The notes below the pieces were generated by a model that had not been told where the DNA came from, ran no database searches, and worked only from the letters and a program-made list of their open reading frames with translations. Shown in pieces: positions 6,910-15,635 of a DNA stretch of 64,000 bases. This DNA is from Oscillospiraceae bacterium (GTDB taxonomy: Bacteria > Bacillota > Clostridia > Oscillospirales > Oscillospiraceae): the NCBI GenBank assembly GCA_021768185.1, contig JAETNP010000004.1:1-64000 (forward strand), in the 5' to 3' direction. Every line of letters begins with the position of its first letter. Position 1 is the first letter of the stretch. A program made the position numbers and the translations under genes.

Positions 6910-8223
6910 ATGAAAAAGACGCTTGCATTCCTGTTGGCTCTGGTCATGGTCCTGTCCCTGGCGGCCTGCGGCGGCGGCGACAAGCCCGCCGAGGACAACA
7001 AGCCCAGCCAGTCCGACGCCCAGAAGCCCGAGGAGCCCAGCACCACCCCCGACGATGCCGCCGAGCCCAGCACCGGGGACGTGGAGCCCGACTACAGCTA
7101 TCCCATCCGCATCTACTCCAACTCCAACTCCACCGAGCGCACCACCTGGCTCATTGCCGAGGCCAAGGACGCCGGCTTCAACATCTCCATTGACGACAAC
7201 TCCGTCATCTCCGGAGATACCGCCGCCATCCAGGCCGCCAATGAGAACAAGGACGGCGACCTGATCTTCGGTCTGAACGAGACCCGCTGGAGCCAGCTGG
7301 TGGACGGCACCTATGAGAACCTGAAGATCATGGACTGGACCCCCACCTGGTCCGGCGACGTGGGCGAGTACATCTATCCCGGCAAGGCCTACGGTCTGGT
7401 CATCCAGAACGTGCTGATGCTCTACCGTACCGATGAGCTGGGTACCAACGGCACCGAGCTCCACTTCAACCACTGGGCCGACATCGTGGACTGCGGCTAC
7501 AGCTGGTACCGCCAGAACAAGGTGGGCGGCACCACCAACGCCAACATCAACTCCGCCATGCTTTACGCCTTTGTCGATCCCGCTTCCCCCGCCGGCGGCA
7601 TTTCCGTGGACGGCTGGAAGACCCTGTGGAAGTACTGCGAGCAGGGCAAGAGCGGCGGCGACGACTATAAGTACGGCTTCGATCCCTTGAACAAGGGCGA
7701 CGTCCAGGTCTCCACCTTCTACTCCTCCTCTCTGTACGGCAAGATCGACGCCGCGGGCGAGAGCTCCGAGAACCCCCTGAAGGGTACCATGGAGCCTGAG
7801 AACTGGTCCCTGGTGGATATCGCCGACGGCACCTACTACATCGCCGAGTACATCGGCATCCTGGATAAGGCCGGCCGTACGCCCGAGCAGACCGCCGCCG
7901 TGGAAGCCTTTGCCGAGTGGTTCGGCTCCGCCGACGTGCAGGCCGCCTGGGGCGAGGAGTTCGACTCCTATCCCTGCAACACCGCCGCCGCCGGCATCCT
8001 CTATCCCGACGGCGTGCCCGAGATCTACACCCTCAAGAACTTTGCCCTGAGCAAGGTGGACGGCGACACCACCTACGCCGAGTACGTGGCCGCCCACTCC
8101 AGCGAGTGGACCAACATCATGACCAACCTGGGCTTCTACTGGGCCGACGCCAGCGGCGCCGCATCCGAGCCCGACTGGGATAACCTGGACTGGAGCACCC
8201 TGACCCAGTCCGCTGGTGAGTAA
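6910..8223 (+). CDS. ABC transporter solute-binding lipoprotein
   Basis: 437 residues from ATG 6910 after AAAAGGAGA. Lipoprotein signal ending LSLAAC, then a low-complexity Pro/Glu/Asp spacer (about residues 22-60) and a periplasmic-binding-like fold (PIRIYSNSNSTERTTWLIAE, later GLVIQNVLMLYRTDELG). It is followed by a hairpin terminator, a 2H phosphoesterase, and then an ATPase and fused permease in the same direction, so it is the probable receptor of that importer. Ligand unknown; sugar phosphate or another phospho-compound is inferred from the neighbouring sensor module. Confidence 0.75.
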   Translation: MKKTLAFLLALVMVLSLAACGGGDKPAEDNKPSQSDAQKPEEPSTTPDDAAEPSTGDVEPDYSYPIRIYSNSNSTERTTWLIAEAKDAGFNISIDDNSVISGDTAAIQAANENKDGDLIFGLNETRWSQLVDGTYENLKIMDWTPTWSGDVGEYIYPGKAYGLVIQNVLMLYRTDELGTNGTELHFNHWADIVDCGYSWYRQNKVGGTTNANINSAMLYAFVDPASPAGGISVDGWKTLWKYCEQGKSGGDDYKYGFDPLNKGDVQVSTFYSSSLYGKIDAAGESSENPLKGTMEPENWSLVDIADGTYYIAEYIGILDKAGRTPEQTAAVEAFAEWFGSADVQAAWGEEFDSYPCNTAAAGILYPDGVPEIYTLKNFALSKVDGDTTYAEYVAAHSSEWTNIMTNLGFYWADASGAASEPDWDNLDWSTLTQSAGE

Positions 8224-8247
8224 AATCCATTTTCCCCCGCGTTTTCC

Positions 8248-8277
8248 TGTGGCGAGCCGGTCCCCCGGCTCGCCACA
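8248..8277 (+). terminator. Strong hairpin after the binding protein gene
   Basis: TGTGGCGAGCCGG (8248-8260) pairs perfectly with CCGGCTCGCCACA (8265-8277) around TCCC. Only a short U-tract follows (GATTT). It may act as a partial terminator or 3' stabiliser so that the binding protein is made in excess over the downstream transporter genes. Confidence 0.6.
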
Positions 8278-8373
8278 GATTTAACCGGGGCGCATAGAGA
8301 ATAAACGCTCTTTCGCAGGGGCGGATATCATTCGCCGGTTTTGACGCTTAGAACATTGTGTGGGAGAAAACAA

Positions 8374-8883
8374 ATGGCGGAACAATTTTTGACACTGATG
8401 GCGGACCTGGACGGTGATTCTCAGGCTATCCTGTCTGAATGGTACGGCGCATTGAAGGAAGCGGGAGCCGCCGGCACACAGACAGCGGACCTCCCTTACC
8501 ACATCAGTCTGGCGGCGTTTCCTCTCGATAAGGAGCGGGCGGCTGTTGAATTGATGCGAAAAGCTGCGGAAAGATTCCCTCCGATACCGGTACATATCAG
8601 TCATATCGGCATATTTGCTGGTGGTAAAGTCCTGTTTGGTGCGCCTGAAATGAGCCCCGGACTGCGCTCCCTTCATGATGCCTGCAAAATGGAAACGGAC
8701 GAGGCTTCTGTATGGACGCCTCATGTGACCGTACTGATTGACGAGCCGGACGCGGTCTGCGCGGCGCTGCCTGTGCTTATGAAGTCTTTTTATCCATTCA
8801 TCGGGAAAATAAGCCGCCTGCACCTGTGTGCTTTCTGGCCTGCGCGAGAAATTGCGTCCATCGAGCTGTACGGATGCGAATAA
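8374..8883 (+). CDS. 2H phosphoesterase / 2'-5' RNA ligase family protein
   Basis: 169 residues from ATG 8374 (GGGAG upstream). Two H-x-[ST] motifs are visible, YHISLAAF and TPHVTVLI, spaced as in the LigT/CPDase two-histidine fold. Family members hydrolyse 2',3'-cyclic phosphates or act on oligonucleotides. The gene lies between a binding protein and its ATPase, and looks less GC-rich than its neighbours, so it may be a later insertion. Its role in the transporter locus is unknown. Confidence 0.7.
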   Translation: MAEQFLTLMADLDGDSQAILSEWYGALKEAGAAGTQTADLPYHISLAAFPLDKERAAVELMRKAAERFPPIPVHISHIGIFAGGKVLFGAPEMSPGLRSLHDACKMETDEASVWTPHVTVLIDEPDAVCAALPVLMKSFYPFIGKISRLHLCAFWPAREIASIELYGCE

Positions 8884-8926
8884 GAAGAAATATGCCAACA
8901 TTATTACAGAGAGGGAGCTGCCGCTT

Positions 8927-9964
8927 ATGATAAAACTCAACGACATCATCGTGAAATTCGGAGATTTTACCGCCCTGCACAACATCAACGTCCACGTGAA
9001 GGAGGGGGAGTTCTTTACCTTCCTGGGGCCCTCCGGCTGCGGGAAGACTACCACCCTCCGCACTCTCACCGGATTCATTGAGCCGGTATCCGGGTCCGTG
9101 GTGGTGAAGGACAAGGATATCACCCACGTGCCCATTGAGGAGAGGAACATCGGCATCGTTTTCCAGTCCTACGCCCTGTTCCCCACCATGACGGTCTATG
9201 ACAACATCGCCTTTGGCCTCAAGCTCAAGAAGCTGAAAAAGAAGGAGATCGACCAGAAGGTCCGGGAGATCGCCAAAAAGGTGGACCTCAGCGACGAGCA
9301 GCTGGCCAAGGCGGTCAGCCAGCTCTCCGGCGGCCAGCAGCAGCGGGTGGCTATCGCCCGGGCCCTGGTGACGGGACCGGCCATCATCTGTATGGACGAA
9401 CCCCTGAGCAACCTGGACGCCAAGCTCCGGGTGCAGCTGCGCAACGAGCTGAAAAAGATGCAGAAGGACTTCGGCATCACCACCATCTACGTCACCCACG
9501 ACCAGGAGGAGGCCCTGACCCTCTCCGACCGGATCGCCGTGTTCAACAAGGGCGTCATCGAGCAGACCGGCACCCCCAATGAAGTGTACAACCATTCCGC
9601 CACGGAGTTTGTATGCAACTTCATCGGCGACATCAACCGCCTGTCCGACGCGGTAGTGGCAGAGCTGAACAGAGCGGGGGGACACGTGGACCCCGCCAAG
9701 CACAACTATATCCGCCTGGAGCGCATCCATGTGAACGTGGAACCAAAGGCGGGCTGTGCCGTCCTGGAGGGCGTGGTGGACAGCCGGGAGTACTACGGGC
9801 TGTACATAAAGTACTACATCAACGTGGACGGCCAGACCATCAAGGTCATCGAGAAAAACGACGGCGTCAACATCTACGAGGCGGGGCAGAAGGTCAAGGT
9901 GGTCATCGATCCCCGGGACGTGATGGCCTATCCCGCCGGGGCGGGAGAGGAGGCGCAGGCATGA
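8927..9964 (+). CDS. ABC importer ATPase, FbpC/PotA type
   Basis: 345 residues from ATG 8927. Walker [13 protein letters not shown] (about residue 34), Q-loop [17 protein letters not shown], signature [15 protein letters not shown], Walker [13 protein letters not shown] and H-loop YVTHDQEE are intact. A C-terminal regulatory TOBE-like region (residues about 240-345) follows. Its end overlaps the start of the fused permease by four bases. It powers import of the solute bound by the upstream lipoprotein. This family handles iron, polyamines, phosphonates and sugar phosphates, so sequence alone does not give the substrate. Confidence 0.85.
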   Translation: MIKLNDIIVKFGDFTALHNINVHVKEGEFFTFLGPSGCGKTTTLRTLTGFIEPVSGSVVVKDKDITHVPIEERNIGIVFQSYALFPTMTVYDNIAFGLKLKKLKKKEIDQKVREIAKKVDLSDEQLAKAVSQLSGGQQQRVAIARALVTGPAIICMDEPLSNLDAKLRVQLRNELKKMQKDFGITTIYVTHDQEEALTLSDRIAVFNKGVIEQTGTPNEVYNHSATEFVCNFIGDINRLSDAVVAELNRAGGHVDPAKHNYIRLERIHVNVEPKAGCAVLEGVVDSREYYGLYIKYYINVDGQTIKVIEKNDGVNIYEAGQKVKVVIDPRDVMAYPAGAGEEAQA

Positions 9965-11871
9965 CCAAGATCCGCGACCAGAAATTTGGTCCGAAGCTGC
10001 TGTTGAAAGTGTTCGGGATCGCGTTTTTCGGCTACCTGTTCCTGGGCTTTATGCTGCTGCCCTGCTTAAATACGCTGGCCAGCATTTTCAACACCACCAA
10101 CGCCTCCGGGGAGCGGGACCCCCTGGCGGTCATCCGGTTCTTCTTTGCCGGGAACATGGGCTCCTACGTGTGGAACTCCCTGAAGCTGGCGGTATGCCTG
10201 GTGGTCACCGTCAACGTGGTGGGCGTGTCCATCGTGCTCCTGACGGAGTATTTCGACATCAAGGGCGCGCGCATCCTGCGCCTGGGGTATATGACCACCC
10301 TGATCTACTCCGGCGTGGCGCTGGTGACCGGGTATCTGTTCCTGTATGACAGCGACGGCATCATCACCACCCTGCTGGTGAACGCCTTCCCGGGCATGAA
10401 CCCCGACTGGTTCTCCGGGTTCAACGCGGTGCTGTTCACCATGACCTTCGCCTGTACCAGCAACCATATGCTGTTTCTGCGCAACGCCATCCGGGGCATC
10501 GACTATAACACGGTGGAGGCCGCCCGGAACATGGGGGCAAAGCCCTTCAAAGTGCTGTGGAAGGTGGTCTTCCCCACCTTGATCCCCACTATGTTCTCCC
10601 TGACGGTCATGACCTTCATCACGGGCCTGTGCGCCATGTCCGCCCCCACGCTGCTGGGATACGACTCCATCAATCCGGAGATCGTCCGTCTGGCGGGCTC
10701 GTCCTCGGCGGACGAGGCCTTCCCCCAGGCCCGGGCGGCCCTGCTGTCGGTGATCCTGGCCATGTTCACCATCGTGCTGCTGACCATCCTGTCCTCCTAC
10801 GAGCGGAAGGGACACTACCTGTCGGTGTCCAAGACCAAGGCCAAGCTGCAAAAGCAGAAGATCACCAATCCCGTGGCCAACGTCCTGGCTCATATCTATG
10901 CATACATACTGTTCATCATCTATATGATTCCCGTAGTGATGATCATCATCTTCTCCTTCCAGACCTACGGGGCCATCCGGATGAAGAAGCTGGATCTGAC
11001 CAACTGGACGCTCATCAACTTCTTCGGCACCCAGGACTATGAGTATCTCACCAGCCGGGGAACCTACAAGACCCGAAAGGGGTCCATCTCCGGGCTTTTC
11101 GCCAACGAGGCCACCCTGAGCGGCATCAAGCTGAGCTTCGTGCTCTCCGCCATCGCGGCGGCTCTGGCCTGCGTCATCGTGGTGGTGGCGTGCAACTACA
11201 TCTTCAAGAACCGGAACAAGAAGTCCGGGACGGTGCTGGAGTACAGCCTGCTGTTCCCTTGGCTGCTGCCCACCATCCTGATCTGCTACTCCTACCGTGT
11301 GTACTTCAACAGCGAGGACGTGTGGTATGTAGGGGGCAACAACCTATACTACGCGGAAAATGTGCGCCTTTTGATTATACTGGCGTATACAGTGGTGAAG
11401 CTGCCCTTCTCCCTGCGGATGATCAAAGCGTCCTTCTACGCCATCGACGAGGAACTGGAGGACGCCGCCCGGAACCTGGGGGCCAGCGGGCTGGCCACCT
11501 TCCTGAAGGTGAAGCTGCCCATCATTCTGCCCTCGGTGCTGGCGGTGTTCGCGCTGAACTTTAACGCCCTGTTTACCGAGTACGACATGTCCGCCACCTT
11601 CGCCAGCTCCTACGGCACCAGCTACGCCATGGTCATTCAATCCATGTGCGCGGAGGAGGGCCTGTACGGCTACAACGTCAACGCCTCCGGCCGCCGGTGC
11701 GCGTCCACGGTGTTCATCATGATCGTCTCCGGCATCATCCTCTATCTGGTCTATGGCGTGGGCGCCCGGGACCTGGGGGAGCGGCTGGAGATCAAAGACC
11801 GGCGGCGGAAGCGGATGGAGCGGCTGCAAAGCCGGTTCAAGAGACAGCCGGCGCCAAAAACGGCCCCTTGA
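9961..11871 (+). CDS. ABC importer fused permease, FbpB/AfuB type
   Basis: 636 residues with about twelve membrane helices, made of two fused permease halves. Each half carries an EAA loop that contacts the ATPase: EAARNMGAKPFKVLWKVVFP (about residue 185) and EDAARNLGASGLATFLKVKL (about residue 499). Single-chain double permeases are typical of the FbpB/AfuB group of ferric or sugar-phosphate importers. The start ATG 9961 overlaps the ATPase stop. The next gene, a HAD phosphatase, follows after 11 bases and is co-transcribed. Confidence 0.85.
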   Translation: MTKIRDQKFGPKLLLKVFGIAFFGYLFLGFMLLPCLNTLASIFNTTNASGERDPLAVIRFFFAGNMGSYVWNSLKLAVCLVVTVNVVGVSIVLLTEYFDIKGARILRLGYMTTLIYSGVALVTGYLFLYDSDGIITTLLVNAFPGMNPDWFSGFNAVLFTMTFACTSNHMLFLRNAIRGIDYNTVEAARNMGAKPFKVLWKVVFPTLIPTMFSLTVMTFITGLCAMSAPTLLGYDSINPEIVRLAGSSSADEAFPQARAALLSVILAMFTIVLLTILSSYERKGHYLSVSKTKAKLQKQKITNPVANVLAHIYAYILFIIYMIPVVMIIIFSFQTYGAIRMKKLDLTNWTLINFFGTQDYEYLTSRGTYKTRKGSISGLFANEATLSGIKLSFVLSAIAAALACVIVVVACNYIFKNRNKKSGTVLEYSLLFPWLLPTILICYSYRVYFNSEDVWYVGGNNLYYAENVRLLIILAYTVVKLPFSLRMIKASFYAIDEELEDAARNLGASGLATFLKVKLPIILPSVLAVFALNFNALFTEYDMSATFASSYGTSYAMVIQSMCAEEGLYGYNVNASGRRCASTVFIMIVSGIILYLVYGVGARDLGERLEIKDRRRKRMERLQSRFKRQPAPKTAP

Positions 11872-11882
11872 GGAGGTAAAGT

Positions 11883-12506
11883 ATGATACGAAATATTATT
11901 TTTGACATGGGCGGCGTATTGATCTATTATTCTCCCGCCCGGTTCCTGGACCTTCTTTCGGTCAGCGAGGAGGACAAAGCCCTTCTATTCCGGGAGGTGT
12001 TCAATACGGTGGAGTGGTTCCGGATGGATCGGGGAACCATCACGGAGGAAGAAGCGGTGGCGGTGATGAAGGGAAAACTGCCCGCACGGCTCCATGGCGA
12101 GGTGGACCGCCTGATAGAGTGGTGGAAGCTGGAGCTGCGGCCTGTGGAGGGGATGGAGGAGCTGCTGAAGGAGCTGAAGGAACTGGGTTATGGTCTGTAC
12201 CTTCTCTCCAATGCCTCGCTGCGCCAGCCGGAATATTTCGACCGTATTCCCAGCAGCCAATATCTGAACGGAAGGTTCGTTTCCGCGTTTTACCAGCTGC
12301 TCAAGCCCCAGCACGAGATCTTTGAGGCATTCCTGGAAAAGTTTGCGCTGAAAGCGGAGGAGTGCTTTTTTGTAGACGATTCCCTGGCCAATGTGGAAAG
12401 CGCCTATTGTCTGGGGATTGCCGGGGAGGTATTCGACGGGGACGTGTCCCGCCTGCGGCGGGACCTGAACGCCGTGGGCGTACCGGTGAGGATAGGACAA
12501 AACTGA
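11883..12506 (+). CDS. HAD-family phosphatase, YihX-like
   Basis: 207 residues from ATG 11883 with GAGGAGGTAAAG upstream. HAD motif I is FDMGGVLI: the nucleophile Asp is kept but the usual second Asp is Gly, as in YihX-type enzymes (FDLGN). Motif II is LLSNAS and motif III/IV is KPQHEIF...FFVDDSLANVESA. YihX acts on alpha-glucose-1-phosphate. Placed at the end of an importer operon beside a probable sugar-phosphate sensor, it could dephosphorylate the imported compound. That link is inference. Confidence 0.75.
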   Translation: MIRNIIFDMGGVLIYYSPARFLDLLSVSEEDKALLFREVFNTVEWFRMDRGTITEEEAVAVMKGKLPARLHGEVDRLIEWWKLELRPVEGMEELLKELKELGYGLYLLSNASLRQPEYFDRIPSSQYLNGRFVSAFYQLLKPQHEIFEAFLEKFALKAEECFFVDDSLANVESAYCLGIAGEVFDGDVSRLRRDLNAVGVPVRIGQN

Positions 12507-12544
12507 TAAAGTTCGTGTAATACGGGAGACTTTTTTTGAATGGG

Positions 12545-12573
12545 TTGACATCCATAGGGTAAAGTTTTACAAT
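12545..12573 (+). promoter_or_regulatory. Consensus promoter of the second importer
   Basis: TTGACA (12545-12550), a 17-base spacer, and TACAAT (12568-12573). The leader of about 70 bases contains a small hairpin, ATTAGGCA-ATG-TGCCTAAT (12596-12614), before the ribosome site GGAGGA. Confidence 0.75.
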
Positions 12574-12651
12574 GATTTTATCCTGACAGCAGATGGATTA
12601 GGCAATGTGCCTAATTTTCTGCCTGGGAAATATGATTGGAGGATTTTTAGC

Positions 12652-13824
12652 ATGAAGAAGTTTTTGTCTCTGCTGCTGGTTCTGCTGATGGCCCTCTCCC
12701 TTGCGGCCTGCGGCGGCAACGACAACAAGCAGCCCGGCAACGACCAGCCCCAGCAGTCCGACCCTGCGCCTGCTCCCGCGGATGACAGCCAGGAGCCCGC
12801 TCCCGCCGAGCCCGCCACCGGAATGGACGCTCTCATCGAGGCCGCCAAGGCCGAGGGTGAGCTGGTGGTCTACGGCTCCTGCGAGGAGGAGTATCTGGCC
12901 GCCGCCTGCGAGCACTTTGAGGAGCTCTACGGCATCAAGGTAACGCATCAGCGCCTGTCTACCGGTGAGGTCCAGGCCAAGATCGAGGAGGAGAACGGCA
13001 ATCCCTCCGCCGACGTCTGGTTCGGCGGCACCACCGACCCCTACAACGTCGTAGCTGCCGAGGGCCTGCTGGAGCCCTACGCCGCCGAGAACGCATCCCA
13101 CCTGCTGGACGACCAGTACAAGGACGCCGACGGCAATTGGTACGGCATCTACAAGGGCATCCTGGGCTTCATGGTCAACAAGGACGAGCTGGCCCGCATG
13201 AACCTTGAAGCTCCCCAGGATTGGAAGGATCTGCTCGATCCCAAGTACCAGGGCCTGATCTGGCTGTCCAACTACAACACCGCCGGAACCGCCAAGCTGG
13301 TCATCAACACCATGATCCAGAAGTACGGCCACGACGAGGGCATCCAGTATCTGGTTGACCTGGACAAGAACATCCAGGTGTATACCAAGTCCGGCTCCGG
13401 CCCGTCCAAGAACGTGGGTACCGGCGAGTGCGTCATCGGCATCGGCTTCCTGCATGACGGCATTACTCAGATCGTGGACAACGGCTATGAGAACATCGAC
13501 CTGGTGATTCCCTCCAGCGGCACCTCCTTCGAGGTGGGCGCCACCGCCATCTTCAAGGGCGCGGCCCATCCCAACGCCGCCAAGCTGTGGATCGAGTACG
13601 CTCTGTCCCCCGAGTGCGTGGAGCTGGCCGACGACTTCGGTTCCTATCAGTTCCTGGTCATCGACAACGCCCAGCAGCCCTCTCAGGCCGCCGACTTCGG
13701 CCTGGACCCCGACAACGTCATGAAGTATGACTTTGAGGACGCCAAGAACAACATCACCAAGTACATCGACGAGGTCATGACCGCTCTGGGCAGCGCTGCC
13801 GATGACCGCTTCCAGACCGAGTAA
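12652..13824 (+). CDS. ABC transporter solute-binding lipoprotein, FbpA/AfuA type
   Basis: 390 residues from ATG 12652 with TTGGAGGA upstream. Lipoprotein signal ending LSLAAC, an acidic Pro-rich spacer, then an FbpA/AfuA-like fold (GELVVYGSCEEEYLAAAC, DVWFGGTTDPYNVVAAEGL). The tyrosine pair typical of true ferric-ion binders is not evident near the C-terminus, while AfuA-like members bind sugar phosphates; this favours but does not prove an organic phosphate ligand. It heads its own transcription unit (consensus promoter upstream, strong terminator downstream), with permease and ATPase following. Confidence 0.8.
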   Translation: MKKFLSLLLVLLMALSLAACGGNDNKQPGNDQPQQSDPAPAPADDSQEPAPAEPATGMDALIEAAKAEGELVVYGSCEEEYLAAACEHFEELYGIKVTHQRLSTGEVQAKIEEENGNPSADVWFGGTTDPYNVVAAEGLLEPYAAENASHLLDDQYKDADGNWYGIYKGILGFMVNKDELARMNLEAPQDWKDLLDPKYQGLIWLSNYNTAGTAKLVINTMIQKYGHDEGIQYLVDLDKNIQVYTKSGSGPSKNVGTGECVIGIGFLHDGITQIVDNGYENIDLVIPSSGTSFEVGATAIFKGAAHPNAAKLWIEYALSPECVELADDFGSYQFLVIDNAQQPSQAADFGLDPDNVMKYDFEDAKNNITKYIDEVMTALGSAADDRFQTE

Positions 13825-13847
13825 TTTCCGACCTGTTGGCAGACGAT

Positions 13848-13880
13848 GGGGGACGGCGTACGTCGCCGTCCCCCGTTTTC
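13848..13880 (+). terminator. Hairpin terminator with U-tract
   Basis: GGGGGACGGCG (13848-13858) pairs with CGCCGTCCCCC (13864-13874), followed by GTTTTCC. It probably reduces transcription of the permease and ATPase relative to the binding protein. Confidence 0.75.
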
Positions 13881-13916
13881 CTTTAGTGTGTTCCGTATGA
13901 GAAAGGAGGCTTCCCT

Positions 13917-15632
13917 ATGGCAAGGAGCCAGGGCGCGGCTCTGGATCGGAAAAAACTGATGGCGGACCCCATTATGGTCTGCACCATCGTGGTTCTGATC
14001 GCATTTCTGACTTTGTTTATCCTCTACCCGCTGGCAATACTGCTGGTGGATAGTTTTGTGGGCGATGGAAACGGCTTTTCTTTCAGCGTGTTCCGGCGAA
14101 TTTTCGCCATGCCCAACTTCACCACCGCCATTACCAACACCCTGAAGGTGGGCTTCCTGGTGGGCATTTTGTCCACTGTGGTGGGGCTCCTTTTCGCCTA
14201 TGTGGAGGTCTACGTGAAGGTGGGGAAGGTGGTAGGCGGCCTCTTTAAAGTGGTGTCCATGCTGCCGGTGGTGTCACCGCCCTTTGTGCTGAGCCTTTCC
14301 ATGATCATGCTCTTCGGCAAGGCGGGGCTGATCACCCGCTTCCTGCTGGGCATTTACGACAACAACGTCTACGGGTTCTGGGGCATCGTCATCGTCCAGG
14401 CTCTGACCTTCTTCCCGGTGTGCTACATGATGCTCAAGGGCCTTCTCAAGAACATCGACCCCTCTCTGGAGGAAGCTGCCCGGGACATGGGGGCCAGCCG
14501 GTCCAAGGTGTTTCTCACGGTGACTCTGCCGCTGCTGCTGCCGGGTTTGGGCAACGCGTTTCTGGTGACCTTCATCGAGTCCATCGCCGACTTCGCCAAC
14601 CCCATGATCATCGGCGGGTCCTACGACACTCTGGCAACCACCATCTATCTCCAGATCACCGGCGCCTATGACAAGGCCGGCGCGGCGGCCATGGCCGTGG
14701 TGCTGCTGTGCATCACGCTGCTGATGTTCGCGGTGCAGAAATATTATCTGGAGGCCAAGACCGCCGCCACCCTGACGGGCAAGGCCTCCCGGGGCCGGAT
14801 GCTCATTGAGGACAGGAGCGTTGCCATCCCGCTGACCGTCTTGTGCGGCCTTGCGGCGTTCTTTGTCATCATGATGTACCTGTGCGTGCCCATCGGCGCT
14901 CTGTTCCCCACCTGGGGCTACAAGTTCACCCCCCTGACCTTCAAATGGTTCGCTCAGGTGTTCACCAAGTACAAGGGACTGCGGGCCTTCCGGGATTCCT
15001 TTGTGCTGTCCCTGGTGGCCGCGCCCATTACGGCGCTGCTGTCCATGATTATCTCCTACCTGGTGGTCAAGCGGAACTTCAAATCCAAGGGATTCATTGA
15101 GGCGGTGTCCATGCTGGCCATGGCGGTACCCGGCACGGTGCTGGGCGTGGGATATATCCGGGGTTTCTCCGGGGGCCTGTTCCACACCGGCTTTCTCCAG
15201 GGCATCTACGGCAGCGCGGCCATTCTGATCATCGTGTTCGTGGTGCGCTCCCTGCCCACCGGCACCCGCAGCGGCATCTCCGCCCTGCGGCAGATCGACA
15301 AATCCATCGAGGAATCGGCCTACGACATGGGCGCGGACAGCTTCAAGGTGTTCATGACCGTGACTTTGCCCCTCATCAAGGACTCCTTCCTCAGCGGGCT
15401 GGTGACCGCATTCGTCCGGTCCATCACCGCCATTTCCGCCATCATCCTGCTGGTGACGCCCCAGTTCCTGCTCATCACCGTGCAGATCAACGAGTTTGCG
15501 GAGAAGGGCTCCTACTCCATTGCCTGCGCGTTCGCCACGATCCTGATCCTCATCACCTATGGAGCGGTGCTGCTCATGAACCTGTTCATCAAGTTCTTCG
15601 GCACCAGCCGGAAATTAAAGGAGGCAGAGTAA
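13917..15632 (+). CDS. ABC importer fused permease, FbpB/AfuB type
   Basis: 571 residues from ATG 13917 (GAAAGGAGG upstream), a second single-chain double permease with about twelve helices. EAA loops: LEEAARDMGASRSKVFLTVT (about residue 184) and IEESAYDMGADSFKVFMTVT (about residue 464). It is paired with the preceding binding protein and the following ATPase. It is clearly diverged from the permease at 9961, so this is a second importer and not a recent duplication. Confidence 0.85.
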   Translation: MARSQGAALDRKKLMADPIMVCTIVVLIAFLTLFILYPLAILLVDSFVGDGNGFSFSVFRRIFAMPNFTTAITNTLKVGFLVGILSTVVGLLFAYVEVYVKVGKVVGGLFKVVSMLPVVSPPFVLSLSMIMLFGKAGLITRFLLGIYDNNVYGFWGIVIVQALTFFPVCYMMLKGLLKNIDPSLEEAARDMGASRSKVFLTVTLPLLLPGLGNAFLVTFIESIADFANPMIIGGSYDTLATTIYLQITGAYDKAGAAAMAVVLLCITLLMFAVQKYYLEAKTAATLTGKASRGRMLIEDRSVAIPLTVLCGLAAFFVIMMYLCVPIGALFPTWGYKFTPLTFKWFAQVFTKYKGLRAFRDSFVLSLVAAPITALLSMIISYLVVKRNFKSKGFIEAVSMLAMAVPGTVLGVGYIRGFSGGLFHTGFLQGIYGSAAILIIVFVVRSLPTGTRSGISALRQIDKSIEESAYDMGADSFKVFMTVTLPLIKDSFLSGLVTAFVRSITAISAIILLVTPQFLLITVQINEFAEKGSYSIACAFATILILITYGAVLLMNLFIKFFGTSRKLKEAE

Positions 15633-15635
15633 GCC

